Source: JBIOHJ01 sp044448905 (lineage in GTDB: Bacteria > Bacteroidota > Bacteroidia > AKYH767-A > OLB10). Taken from it: DNA of 20,830 bases. Position numbers and translations under genes: made by a program. Below the pieces are notes generated by a model. It did no database searches, was not told where the DNA came from, and worked only from the letters and a program-made list of their open reading frames with translations. The stretch lies in the NCBI GenBank assembly GCA_044448905.1, contig JBIOHJ010000054.1:1-20830 (forward strand), read 5' to 3'. Shown here piece by piece: positions 6,613 through 13,559 of this stretch; position 1 is the stretch's first letter, and each line of letters begins with the position of its first letter.

Positions 6613-8682
6613 ATGAAACTACCTCATCTATTAATTGCATTTACGATTACGGCTTCGCTAATCTCCTGCAAGTCCAATAAGCAGGGCGAAAATGAATCTG
6701 CGCAAGACACCATCGCTGTTGCAGACACCTTTAACTATATGGCAGATCGTTTTGCCGATATACAGGTGCTGCGTTATAAGATTCCCGGTTTTGAAGAACT
6801 GAGCTTGCAGGAAAAGAAACTTGCCTATTATTTATGGATGGCAGGGTTAAGCGGACGCGATATATACATGGATCAGAAATACCGTCATAATCTTCAAATC
6901 CGCAAAACGCTCGAAAATATTTTAACCACTTACAACGGAGATAAGAGTAAGGAGAATTATAAAAAGTTCCTCACGTATTGCAAACGTTTCTTTTTTGCAA
7001 ACGGAATTCATCATCATTATAGCAGCGCAAAAATGCTTCCCGAATTTTCGTTTGATTATTTTAAATCTCTTATCAGCGCAAGCGACCAAACCAAGCTCCC
7101 ACTTGACGGAATGAAACAGGAAGATTTTTTAGGCAGAATGCAAAAAGCAATTTTCGATCCTGCGATTGATGCAAAATGCGTAAACCTTGCTCCCGATATT
7201 GATAATGTAAAAGCATCGGCAAATAATTTTTACGAAAATGTCACGAAAAAAGAAGTGGAAGATTTTTATTCAAAGCTTAATAAGCCCGGTGTAAAAGAAC
7301 AACCATCCTGGGGATTGAATTCAAAGGTTACCATAGAGAATGGAAAAGTGGTTGAAAAAACGTGGAAAGTTGGCGGTATGTATGGCGCTGCTTTGGAAAA
7401 AATGGTTTACTGGTTAGAGAAAGCAACAAGTGTAACTGAAAATGAAACGCAAAAGAAAACCCTTAAAGCACTGGCAAAATACTACAGGACCGGTGACTTA
7501 AAAGATTTTGATGATTACTGCATTTTGTGGGTCAGCGATACCGCTTCGCGAATTGATTTCACAAATGGATTTGTAGAAGTCTATATGGACCCATTGCATC
7601 GCAAGGGTTCATACGAATCGGTTTTATCCATGCGTGATATGGAAGCCACAAAACGGATTGCGGCTATCGGCAAAGAAGCACAGTGGTTCGAGGATAATTC
7701 AACCATCATGGCTGAACACAAAAAGGATAGTGTTAAAGGAATAACAGCCAAAGTAATTACTGTTATTGGTGAATGCGGTGAAGCCGCCCCCAGCACACCC
7801 ATTGGAATTAATCTGCCGAATGCTGACTGGATTCGCGAGAAAGGCAGCAAATCTGTTTCGCTCGGAAATATTGTAGATGCTTATAATTATGTGCGGGGTA
7901 AAAGTCCCATGATTGATGAGTTTGGCTCATCACCCGAAGTGATTGAACGTTATAAAAAGCATGCTTCGCTTGCCGGCAATCTGCACACCGATATGCATGA
8001 AGTAATTGGCCATGCATCGGGAAAGATAAACCCCGGTGTAGGCACCACTGATATTACGCTGAAAAATTATGCCAGCACGCTGGAAGAAGGCCGGGCTGAT
8101 TTGGTAGCGCTTTATTATATTATGGATCAGAAATTAATTGACATTGGCGTAATGAATACGTTAGATGTTGGAAAAGCTCAATACGATTATTACATTATGA
8201 ACGGATTGATGACACAACTTTATCGCATTCAGCCCGGTGATAATATCGAAGAATCGCACATGCGTAACCGCCAGATGGTAGCTGCCTGGGCTTTTGAAAA
8301 AGGAAAAAAAGATAACGTGATTGAGAAAGTAAGTAAAGACGGAAAAACTTATTTCATAATAAATGATTACAACAAACTGCGCGAATTATTTGGGCAATTA
8401 CTGAAAGAAATTCAACGCATAAAATCGGAGGGTGATTTTAATGCCGGAAAGAATTTAGTTGAAAACTATGGAGTAAAAGCCGACCAGGATTTGTTAAAGG
8501 AAGTTCATGAACGTTATGAAAAGCTCAACATTGCTCCTTATTCAGGTTTTATTCAGCCACGCCTTGTTCCGGTAATGAATGGTGAAGAGATTGCCGATGT
8601 CAGGGTAGAATACCCGTCTGATTTTATTGAACAAATGCTGGAATTTGGGAAGGATTTTTCATTTTTACCGGTAAGAAATTAA
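6613..8682 (+). CDS. M49-family zinc metallopeptidase lipoprotein (dipeptidyl peptidase III-like)
   Basis: 689 residues, the usual DPP III size. The N-terminus MKLPHLLIAFTITASLISC is a lipoprotein signal (Cys19), so the enzyme is exported and anchored, unlike cytosolic DPP III. The M49 zinc motif HExxGH is present as HEVIGH (His462, Glu463, His467), and the second motif EEGRAD (491-496) supplies the third ligand, Glu492. Family members usually have EECRAE, so Gly replaces Cys and Asp replaces Glu. M49 enzymes release dipeptides from peptide N-termini, which fits peptide scavenging in the periplasm. Homologues are sometimes mislabelled dihydrofolate reductase. A 186-base gap separates it from the DsrE gene, and a hairpin follows its stop, so it is probably monocistronic. 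Confidence 0.85.
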   Translation: MKLPHLLIAFTITASLISCKSNKQGENESAQDTIAVADTFNYMADRFADIQVLRYKIPGFEELSLQEKKLAYYLWMAGLSGRDIYMDQKYRHNLQIRKTLENILTTYNGDKSKENYKKFLTYCKRFFFANGIHHHYSSAKMLPEFSFDYFKSLISASDQTKLPLDGMKQEDFLGRMQKAIFDPAIDAKCVNLAPDIDNVKASANNFYENVTKKEVEDFYSKLNKPGVKEQPSWGLNSKVTIENGKVVEKTWKVGGMYGAALEKMVYWLEKATSVTENETQKKTLKALAKYYRTGDLKDFDDYCILWVSDTASRIDFTNGFVEVYMDPLHRKGSYESVLSMRDMEATKRIAAIGKEAQWFEDNSTIMAEHKKDSVKGITAKVITVIGECGEAAPSTPIGINLPNADWIREKGSKSVSLGNIVDAYNYVRGKSPMIDEFGSSPEVIERYKKHASLAGNLHTDMHEVIGHASGKINPGVGTTDITLKNYASTLEEGRADLVALYYIMDQKLIDIGVMNTLDVGKAQYDYYIMNGLMTQLYRIQPGDNIEESHMRNRQMVAAWAFEKGKKDNVIEKVSKDGKTYFIINDYNKLRELFGQLLKEIQRIKSEGDFNAGKNLVENYGVKADQDLLKEVHERYEKLNIAPYSGFIQPRLVPVMNGEEIADVRVEYPSDFIEQMLEFGKDFSFLPVRN

Positions 8683-8689
8683 AAGTTTC

Positions 8690-8721
8690 CCGTTTACGGT
8701 TTACTGTTAAACCGCAAACGG
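8690..8721. terminator. Hairpin after the M49 peptidase gene (word CCGTTTACGGTTTA)
   Basis: CCGTTTACGGTTTA (8690-8703) pairs with TAAACCGCAAACGG (8708-8721), 14 positions with one mismatch and a 4-base loop, starting eight bases after the stop codon. It lacks a T-run. Each arm is itself two tandem copies of a GTTTACGG-type word, so it also belongs to the word-repeat elements found across the window. Confidence 0.6.
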
Positions 8722-8745
8722 ATATTCCAAAACCATTTCAAAGCC

Positions 8746-8776
8746 TTGTTTTCTTTCGGGAATACCTCTACTTTTG
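8746..8776 (+). promoter_or_regulatory. Bacteroidota-type promoter for pyrR-pyrB
   Basis: TTG (8746-8748), a 20-base spacer and TACTTTTG (8769-8776) fit the -33/-7 pattern. The predicted start site near 8783 leaves only about 10 leader bases before the pyrR ATG at 8793, too short for a PyrR-type attenuator. Confidence 0.55.
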
Positions 8777-8792
8777 TCCAACTTTTTAATGG

Positions 8793-9338
8793 ATGCCATC
8801 TAAAATAATTCTCAGCCCTAAGCAGTTTGAAATCACCATCAACAGGTTATGTTGCCAGCTTATTGAGAATCATAATGATTTTGAGAATTCAGTAATCATT
8901 GGCGTTCAGCCGCGAGGGGTTTTTCTTTCCGAAAGAATTTGCCTTAACATCCGTAAATTACTTCCCCAGGCTACCTTGCTCAACGGTAATTTAGATATTA
9001 CCTTTTACCGGGATGATTTTAAAAGGCGCGATAATCCTATTGTTCCGAGCGCTACTGAAATAGATTTTATTGTTGAAAATAAAAATGTAATACTAGTGGA
9101 TGATGTTCTTTATACAGGAAGGACCATCCGAGCTGGGTTAGATGCGTTGCTGGCTTTTGGCAGGCCGAATCGTGTGGAATTACTTACTCTGATTGATAGA
9201 AAATTCAGCCGCCATGTACCCATCGAACCTAATTACATCGGAAAAGCAATTGATACCATTTCATCCGATAAAGTAATAGTAAAGTGGAAAGAAACCGATG
9301 GAGAAGATGGAGTTTGGCTGAATACAAATGAAGAATAA
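8793..9338 (+). CDS. pyrR: PyrR: pyrimidine operon regulator / uracil phosphoribosyltransferase
   Basis: 181 residues, normal for PyrR. It is a type I phosphoribosyltransferase fold. The PRPP-binding loop VILVDDVLYTGRTIRAG spans ~99-115, and the N-terminal half has VIIGVQPRGVFLSERI and the characteristic LDITFYRDD (~67-75). In Bacillus it binds pyr mRNA when UMP is high and has weak UPRTase activity. It lies 62 bases upstream of pyrB on the same strand, the classical arrangement, so they probably share a transcript. No PyrR-type RNA target was recognised before or after it, so the regulatory mechanism here is open. Cytoplasmic. Confidence 0.93.
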   Translation: MPSKIILSPKQFEITINRLCCQLIENHNDFENSVIIGVQPRGVFLSERICLNIRKLLPQATLLNGNLDITFYRDDFKRRDNPIVPSATEIDFIVENKNVILVDDVLYTGRTIRAGLDALLAFGRPNRVELLTLIDRKFSRHVPIEPNYIGKAIDTISSDKVIVKWKETDGEDGVWLNTNEE

Positions 9339-9343
9339 AACAA

Positions 9344-9398
9344 TGCATAATCACAATTCATAATTACTTTAATTACGCAGTTACTCAATTACTAATCA
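9344..9398. repeat. Reiterated ATAATT/ATTAC words between pyrR and pyrB
   Basis: The 62-base gap consists of variants of CATAATCACAATT, CATAATTACTTT, AATTACGCAG, TTACTCAATT and ACTAAT in near tandem. No strong hairpin is formed and no -7 box is seen. It resembles the word-repeat fillers in other gaps. Confidence 0.45.
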
Positions 9399-9400
9399 CA

Positions 9401-10321
9401 GTGTTCAGCGCAAAGCACTTACTCGGAATAAAAGACCTGTCGGTTGAGGACATAAATCTAATTTTTCAAACAGCTGATAATTTTAAAGAAGTCATTAACC
9501 GACCTATTAAAAAAGTTCCTTCATTAAGAGATATTACCATTGCCAATTTATTTTTTGAAAACAGCACACGCACACGCATATCATTTGAGCTGGCTGAAAA
9601 AAGGCTATCAGCTGATGTCATAAATTTTTCTTCCTCTTCCTCCTCTGTGAGCAAGGGCGAAACATTGATTGATACTGTAAATAATATTCTCGCCATGAAA
9701 GTTGACATGGTGGTAATGCGTCACCCCAAACCAGGTGCAGCGGTTTTTCTTGCCAAACATATTAAAGCGAAAATTATTAATGCCGGTGATGGCACGCATG
9801 AGCATCCCACACAGGCATTGCTTGATGCTTTTTCGATACGCGAAAAATTTAAAACATTTAAAGATGTAAGAGTGGTTATTGTGGGCGATATTCTTCACTC
9901 ACGTGTCGCATTGTCTAATATTTTTTGCTTGCAAAAGCTTGGTGCTGATGTAATGGTGTGCGGGCCCATGACATTGATGCCCCGGTATATGGAAAATCTC
10001 GGAGTAAAAGTGGAACATAACCTGCGCAAAGCGCTCGAGTGGTGCGATGTTGCAAACATGCTGCGCATTCAATTGGAAAGGCAGGACATTAAATATTTTC
10101 CATCACTTCGTGAATATACAATGATGTACGGCATTGATAAAAGATTACTCGACTCATTAAAGAAAAAAATAACCATCATGCACCCGGGACCTATTAACCG
10201 CGGAGTGGAAATAACCAGCGATGTTGCTGACTCAAAACAATCCATCATCCTTGAACAGGTTGAAAACGGTGTGGCTGTACGAATGGCGGTGCTGTATTTG
10301 CTGGCAGGGCAGAAAGAATAA
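9401..10321 (+). CDS. pyrB: Aspartate carbamoyltransferase catalytic subunit
   Basis: 306 residues, full length. It condenses carbamoyl phosphate and aspartate to carbamoyl-aspartate, the committed step of pyrimidine synthesis. The carbamoyl-phosphate loop STRTR is at 55-59, HPTQALLDA at 135-143 and HPGPINRG at 261-268, and the SSSSSSVSKGET segment carries the family Lys. The start is GTG at 9401, which gives MFSAKHLLGIKDLS, the expected N-terminus; no ATG is nearby. Adjacent pyrR suggests pyrimidine-dependent control. No pyrI regulatory subunit gene follows; the next gene is a STAS protein with its own promoter. Confidence 0.96.
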   Translation: MFSAKHLLGIKDLSVEDINLIFQTADNFKEVINRPIKKVPSLRDITIANLFFENSTRTRISFELAEKRLSADVINFSSSSSSVSKGETLIDTVNNILAMKVDMVVMRHPKPGAAVFLAKHIKAKIINAGDGTHEHPTQALLDAFSIREKFKTFKDVRVVIVGDILHSRVALSNIFCLQKLGADVMVCGPMTLMPRYMENLGVKVEHNLRKALEWCDVANMLRIQLERQDIKYFPSLREYTMMYGIDKRLLDSLKKKITIMHPGPINRGVEITSDVADSKQSIILEQVENGVAVRMAVLYLLAGQKE

Positions 10322-10334
10322 ATTTATTGCCACC

Positions 10335-10381
10335 GATTCACAGATTTTTTATTCGAATTGAGAATGTTTAATCTGTGAATC
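10335..10381. repeat. Palindromic repeat, GATTCACAGATT family, copy 1 (after pyrB)
   Basis: GATTCACAGATT (10335-10346) is an exact inverted repeat of AATCTGTGAATC (10370-10381), followed by CTGTGAC. The same arms occur in the gap at 12555-12606. It starts 14 bases after the pyrB stop and may act as the 3' hairpin of the pyr transcript. Confidence 0.8.
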
Positions 10382-10447
10382 TGTGACAATTTTGTGATAA
10401 TAAATTGAGAATTATAAACATCTTGTTAATTTTATTTTTTATTACTG

Positions 10448-10479
10448 TTGTATTTACAATTTCAATTTGCCTAACTTTG
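10448..10479 (+). promoter_or_regulatory. Bacteroidota-type promoter for the STAS gene
   Basis: TAACTTTG (10472-10479) matches -7 TAnnTTTG. A TTG at 10448-10450 is 21 bases upstream. The predicted start site near 10486 supports translation from the ATG at 10500, not from the TTG at 10467 that would otherwise extend the frame. Confidence 0.5.
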
Positions 10480-10499
10480 AATACCATATTCTGAACCCC

Positions 10500-10856
10500 A
10501 TGCAATATACATTAGACAAAAGCGAAAAATATGCTGTTATCAGGCTTCACGAGTCAAAACTCAATACACTGATTTCAGCCGAACTTAAATCGGAACTTTT
10601 AATTATTAACAGTCAGGGCTATGGCAACATTGTTCTTGACTTGTCTGACACGCAATATTGCGATTCATCAGGGTTAAGTGCCATATTAGTTGGCAACCGC
10701 GTTTGCCGGAATGCAAATGGCAATTTTATTTTAACCGGCTTATCGGAAGCGGTAAAAAAATTAATCTCCATATCGCAGCTCGAACAGGTGCTTGTAATTA
10801 CAAATACCTTAGCCGATGCTGTGGATTATATTGCAGCTGATGAAATAAAAAAATAA
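10500..10856 (+). CDS. STAS-domain protein (anti-sigma-factor-antagonist-like)
   Basis: 118 residues, a single STAS domain. The pattern YAVIRLHESKLNT … NIVLDLSDTQYCDSSGLSAILVGNRVC … NFILTGLSEAVKKLI follows SpoIIAA/RsbV-type proteins. DSSGL (55-59) contains the Ser (57) that partner-switching kinases phosphorylate in those families. The ATG at 10500 is preferred because an in-frame TTG upstream lies before the -7 box. No anti-sigma kinase or phosphatase gene is in the window, so the partner is unknown. The next gene follows after 29 bases and rnz overlaps that one, so the three probably form one unit. Cytoplasmic. Confidence 0.88.
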   Translation: MQYTLDKSEKYAVIRLHESKLNTLISAELKSELLIINSQGYGNIVLDLSDTQYCDSSGLSAILVGNRVCRNANGNFILTGLSEAVKKLISISQLEQVLVITNTLADAVDYIAADEIKK

Positions 10857-10885
10857 ATATTTAATCATTATCAAATTTTAAACGC

Positions 10886-11632
10886 ATGAAAAAAAACTTA
10901 CTATTAATTATTTTATTGATTTCGGTAATAGCAGGAAAAACTAATGCGCAATGCGTACCCGACCCCACCATTACCGATCCCGGAGTTTATCCCGATAGCG
11001 CAACCGGGCTTCCCCCTGCCTGCTTAGGCGTTCCTTACAGCACCACCATACAGGTGCGCGTACTTACCGACACCACGTTTAATGGGCTGCCGGTAGTTAT
11101 TACATCAGTAGATATTATGAACGTAATCGGAATGCCTGCCGGATTTACGTATGCATGCGTTCCTGCTTCATGTTCATTTCCAGGCGGCAGCAACGGATGT
11201 ATTCAGATTACTGGAACTGCTTCCACGGTTGGAAATTTTCCTTTGACTGTGGAGGTTGAAGCAAATGGAACTGTCTTTGGTGTTCCTATTTCTCAACCAT
11301 CAACAATAAACTATTACAGTATCCAGGTAAACAGTTGCGTGGGTATTGCTGAAAATATTGCTTCACTGAATTTCGATTTATTACAAAACAATCCAAACCC
11401 GTTTGACAAATTCACGCTGGTATCATTCACATCGCCCGTCAGTGGAAATTTCAAGCTAAAAGTTTATAATCTTATCGGAAAAGAAGTTTACCATCAGAAT
11501 ATCCGCGGTGAAGCCGGAACGAATGTTGTAAAAATAGATGCGCAGGATTTTGTTCCGGGTATTTATGTGTATATGCTCGATAACGGAGTAACCACTCTTT
11601 CGAAGCGTATGATTGTGTCGAACAAACAATGA
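10886..11632 (+). CDS. Small secreted protein with T9SS type A sorting domain
   Basis: 248 residues. The Sec signal peptide MKKNLLLIILLISVIAGKTNA|Q is cleaved around 22. The middle (~23-150) is a Cys-containing Ig- or lectin-like beta domain with no recognised catalytic motif (CVPDPTITDPGVYPD … TYACVPASCSFPGGSNGCIQITGTAS). The C-terminal ~80 residues are a canonical T9SS sorting domain: LLQNNPNPFDKFTLVSF … GNFKLKVYNLIGKEVYHQ … GIYVYMLDNGVTTLSKRMIV. It is therefore cargo for the cell surface or medium. Its stop overlaps the start of rnz by four bases (ATGA), so its translation is likely coupled to that of RNase Z. The function is unknown. Confidence 0.88.
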   Translation: MKKNLLLIILLISVIAGKTNAQCVPDPTITDPGVYPDSATGLPPACLGVPYSTTIQVRVLTDTTFNGLPVVITSVDIMNVIGMPAGFTYACVPASCSFPGGSNGCIQITGTASTVGNFPLTVEVEANGTVFGVPISQPSTINYYSIQVNSCVGIAENIASLNFDLLQNNPNPFDKFTLVSFTSPVSGNFKLKVYNLIGKEVYHQNIRGEAGTNVVKIDAQDFVPGIYVYMLDNGVTTLSKRMIVSNKQ

Positions 11633-12540
11633 AGTTTGAAGTTACCGTATTAGGAAGCAGTTCGGCAACACCCATTTACAATCGTCATCCAACCGCTCAG
11701 GTGCTAAACGTACGTGAGCGTTTTTTTTTGATTGACTGCGGTGAAGGAACGCAAATGCAGCTTGTAAAATATAAAATCCGCTACCAGCGCATCAGCCATA
11801 TTTTTATTTCGCACCTGCATGGCGACCATTATCTCGGTTTGATGGGTTTATTGTCAACTATGCACCTACAGGGCAGAACCACTGAGTTACATCTTTACGG
11901 GCAACAAGAGCTGATGGATATTCTTGAATTGCAATTGCGTTTATCCAACACCATTCTTCGCTATAACCTTATTTTTCATCCCGTAAGGCATTACACAAAC
12001 AATGTAATTTTTGAAGACGAAGATTTGCAAGTTAAAAGCATTGTGATGAATCATCGCATTCCATGCACCGGTTTTTTGTTTCGCGAAAAGCCGAAGCCCC
12101 GCAAATTGCTGATGAATAAAATTCAGCAATATAATATTCCGTTTGTTTTTTTTAACGGAATAAAAAACGGTGAAGATTATGAAGACGATTTTGGAACAAT
12201 AATTAAAAATGAGGAACTTACTATACCCTCACTCCTACCAAGATCTTATGCTTTTTGTTCTGACACCATGTACGATGAAAACATAATTAATGAAGTGCGA
12301 AATGTGGATTTGCTTTATCATGAAACAACTTTTTTGCACGATATGATTGACCGCGCTACAGCAACTTATCACACCACCAGCCTCCAAGCAGCAGAGCTTG
12401 CTAAAAAGGCAGAAGTAAAAAAATTATTAATCGGACATTTTTCAGCCCGTTATAAAAATCTCGAACCGTTGCTTATTGAAGCAAAAACTGTTTTTGCAAA
12501 TACCGAACTTGCGCTTGAAGGAAATAAGTTTGAAGTGTGA
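11629..12540 (+). CDS. rnz: Ribonuclease Z (tRNA 3' processing endonuclease)
   Basis: 303 residues, the short bacterial form. It cleaves the 3' trailer of tRNA precursors. Metallo-beta-lactamase fold with the metal motif SHLHGDH (His62, His64, Asp66, His67), then NHRIPCTGF (His142), SDT (Asp212), HETTF (231) and GHFSARY (His270), all in family order. The N-terminus VTVLGSSSATP and FLIDCGEGTQ are typical. The ATG shares ATGA with the stop of the T9SS gene. It converges on a minus-strand lipoprotein gene, with a strong palindrome between them. Confidence 0.96.
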   Translation: MKFEVTVLGSSSATPIYNRHPTAQVLNVRERFFLIDCGEGTQMQLVKYKIRYQRISHIFISHLHGDHYLGLMGLLSTMHLQGRTTELHLYGQQELMDILELQLRLSNTILRYNLIFHPVRHYTNNVIFEDEDLQVKSIVMNHRIPCTGFLFREKPKPRKLLMNKIQQYNIPFVFFNGIKNGEDYEDDFGTIIKNEELTIPSLLPRSYAFCSDTMYDENIINEVRNVDLLYHETTFLHDMIDRATATYHTTSLQAAELAKKAEVKKLLIGHFSARYKNLEPLLIEAKTVFANTELALEGNKFEV

Positions 12541-12554
12541 AATCAAATTTAGCT

Positions 12555-12606
12555 ACAGATTCACAGATTAAAAATTAAAAAAATAAAAATTAATCTGTGA
12601 ATCTGT
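12555..12606. terminator. Palindrome between convergent genes, GATTCACAGATT family, copy 2
   Basis: ACAGATTCACAGATTA (12555-12570) is an exact 16-base inverted repeat of TAATCTGTGAATCTGT (12591-12606), with an A/T-only loop. It sits between the ends of rnz and the minus-strand lipoprotein gene, where it could serve as a bidirectional terminator. It shares its arms with the element after pyrB. Each arm contains two copies of ACAGATT. Confidence 0.75.
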
Positions 12607-12618
12607 GACTTATTTATT

Positions 12619-13488
12619 TTATTCAGTTGAAACAACAAGATATTTTGATGCACCCCAGAATTTTTCGAAATCAGTAATGGTAATCCCTTTTATCTTTCCT
12701 GCATCTTTTTCAAAAGTATATGAGCTTGACGGATGGTTGGTAATGAGCTTTGCCTCTTTGCAGCTGAACGGAATGGAAAGAGTTTGCGTAATGTCGATTT
12801 TTGTAAATGCATCACTGTTAAAATCACGTTTGAGCAATTGGTTTTTTCCGATTCCGAGAAAACCACCTTCTTTATTTACAACATTTTTATCGCGCAACTC
12901 TTTAAAGTTTCCCACTACAAACCAGGCGGCATGAAGTTTTTCGACATTTGTTTTCAGATCGTTTTCTTTTAGAAGATTTTGAGCAGTTAAAGTATCGATT
13001 GTTACATTTAGATTTTCAACGTTAAGTTTCATTTCATCTAACTGAACATTTAAAGCAAGCAGTTGCGCTTCTTTTAATTCCATCTGACTGTTTAACTCAG
13101 CGGTCATACGTTTCAATTCAGCAATGCGCCCGCCTTGTGATTTTACTTTTTGCTCCAGTTCGGCAATCAGCTTATTGTTTCGTTCGAGCAACCCATTAAT
13201 AACTCTGATATCTTCGTTAATACGTTCACGCTGGTCGGTGCTTATCTCCGCAGGATTCATTGTGTTTTCTTCAATAGCAGTTTGCTTGTGCGCAATCGTA
13301 TCGAGGTTCGCTTCGATTTCATTAAATGCAAGCAGGAACGAATTGATGGAAGAATCTTTCATATCGCCAACATAAATCAGCGAATCGCGTTCCATTGTCA
13401 TTTTATCAAATTCTTCTTTATAGCTTTTGCAACTGAATAAAAATGCAATGCCTGACATCAATAAAACAAATAAGGTTTTTCTTTTCAT
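12619..13488 (-). CDS. Coiled-coil lipoprotein
   Basis: 289 residues from the ATG at 13488. That start gives a good lipoprotein signal (MKRKTLFVLLMSGIAFLFSC, Cys20); the frame extends 13 codons further but without a proper N-region. About residues 30-185 are highly charged with Leu/Ile/Val heptads (ERINEDIRVINGLLERNNKL, and on through NSQMELKEAQL and NLNVTIDTL), which predicts a long coiled coil. A compact C-terminal domain follows (AAWFVVGNFKELRDKNVV … THPSSSYTF-like … ITDFEKFWGASKYLVV). I recall similar Bacteroidota proteins annotated as Cbp1-like adhesins, but am not sure. It is exported and membrane-anchored, with its own promoter. Confidence 0.82.
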   Translation of the reverse strand: MKRKTLFVLLMSGIAFLFSCKSYKEEFDKMTMERDSLIYVGDMKDSSINSFLLAFNEIEANLDTIAHKQTAIEENTMNPAEISTDQRERINEDIRVINGLLERNNKLIAELEQKVKSQGGRIAELKRMTAELNSQMELKEAQLLALNVQLDEMKLNVENLNVTIDTLTAQNLLKENDLKTNVEKLHAAWFVVGNFKELRDKNVVNKEGGFLGIGKNQLLKRDFNSDAFTKIDITQTLSIPFSCKEAKLITNHPSSSYTFEKDAGKIKGITITDFEKFWGASKYLVVSTE

Positions 13489-13524
13489 CGGGAAAGGTGT
13501 TAGTGGTGGTTTATTTGCAAAGAA

Positions 13525-13532
13525 CAAAGGTA
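13525..13532 (-). promoter_or_regulatory. -7 box for the coiled-coil lipoprotein gene
   Basis: On the minus strand this reads TACCTTTG, matching TAnnTTTG, 37 bases before the ATG at 13488. No clear -33 box is seen. It implies that this gene is transcribed separately from the sugar-transferase unit upstream. Confidence 0.45.
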
Positions 13533-13559
13533 GAAAAACAGATTACACTAAAAACGCAG

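Noticed and set aside
12605..13440. Plus-strand open frames opposite the coiled-coil lipoprotein (12605-12934, 12733-12972, 13124-13375, 13150-13440)
   Set aside because: They overlap one another, have no family-like sequence and lie opposite a convincing lipoprotein gene; shadows.
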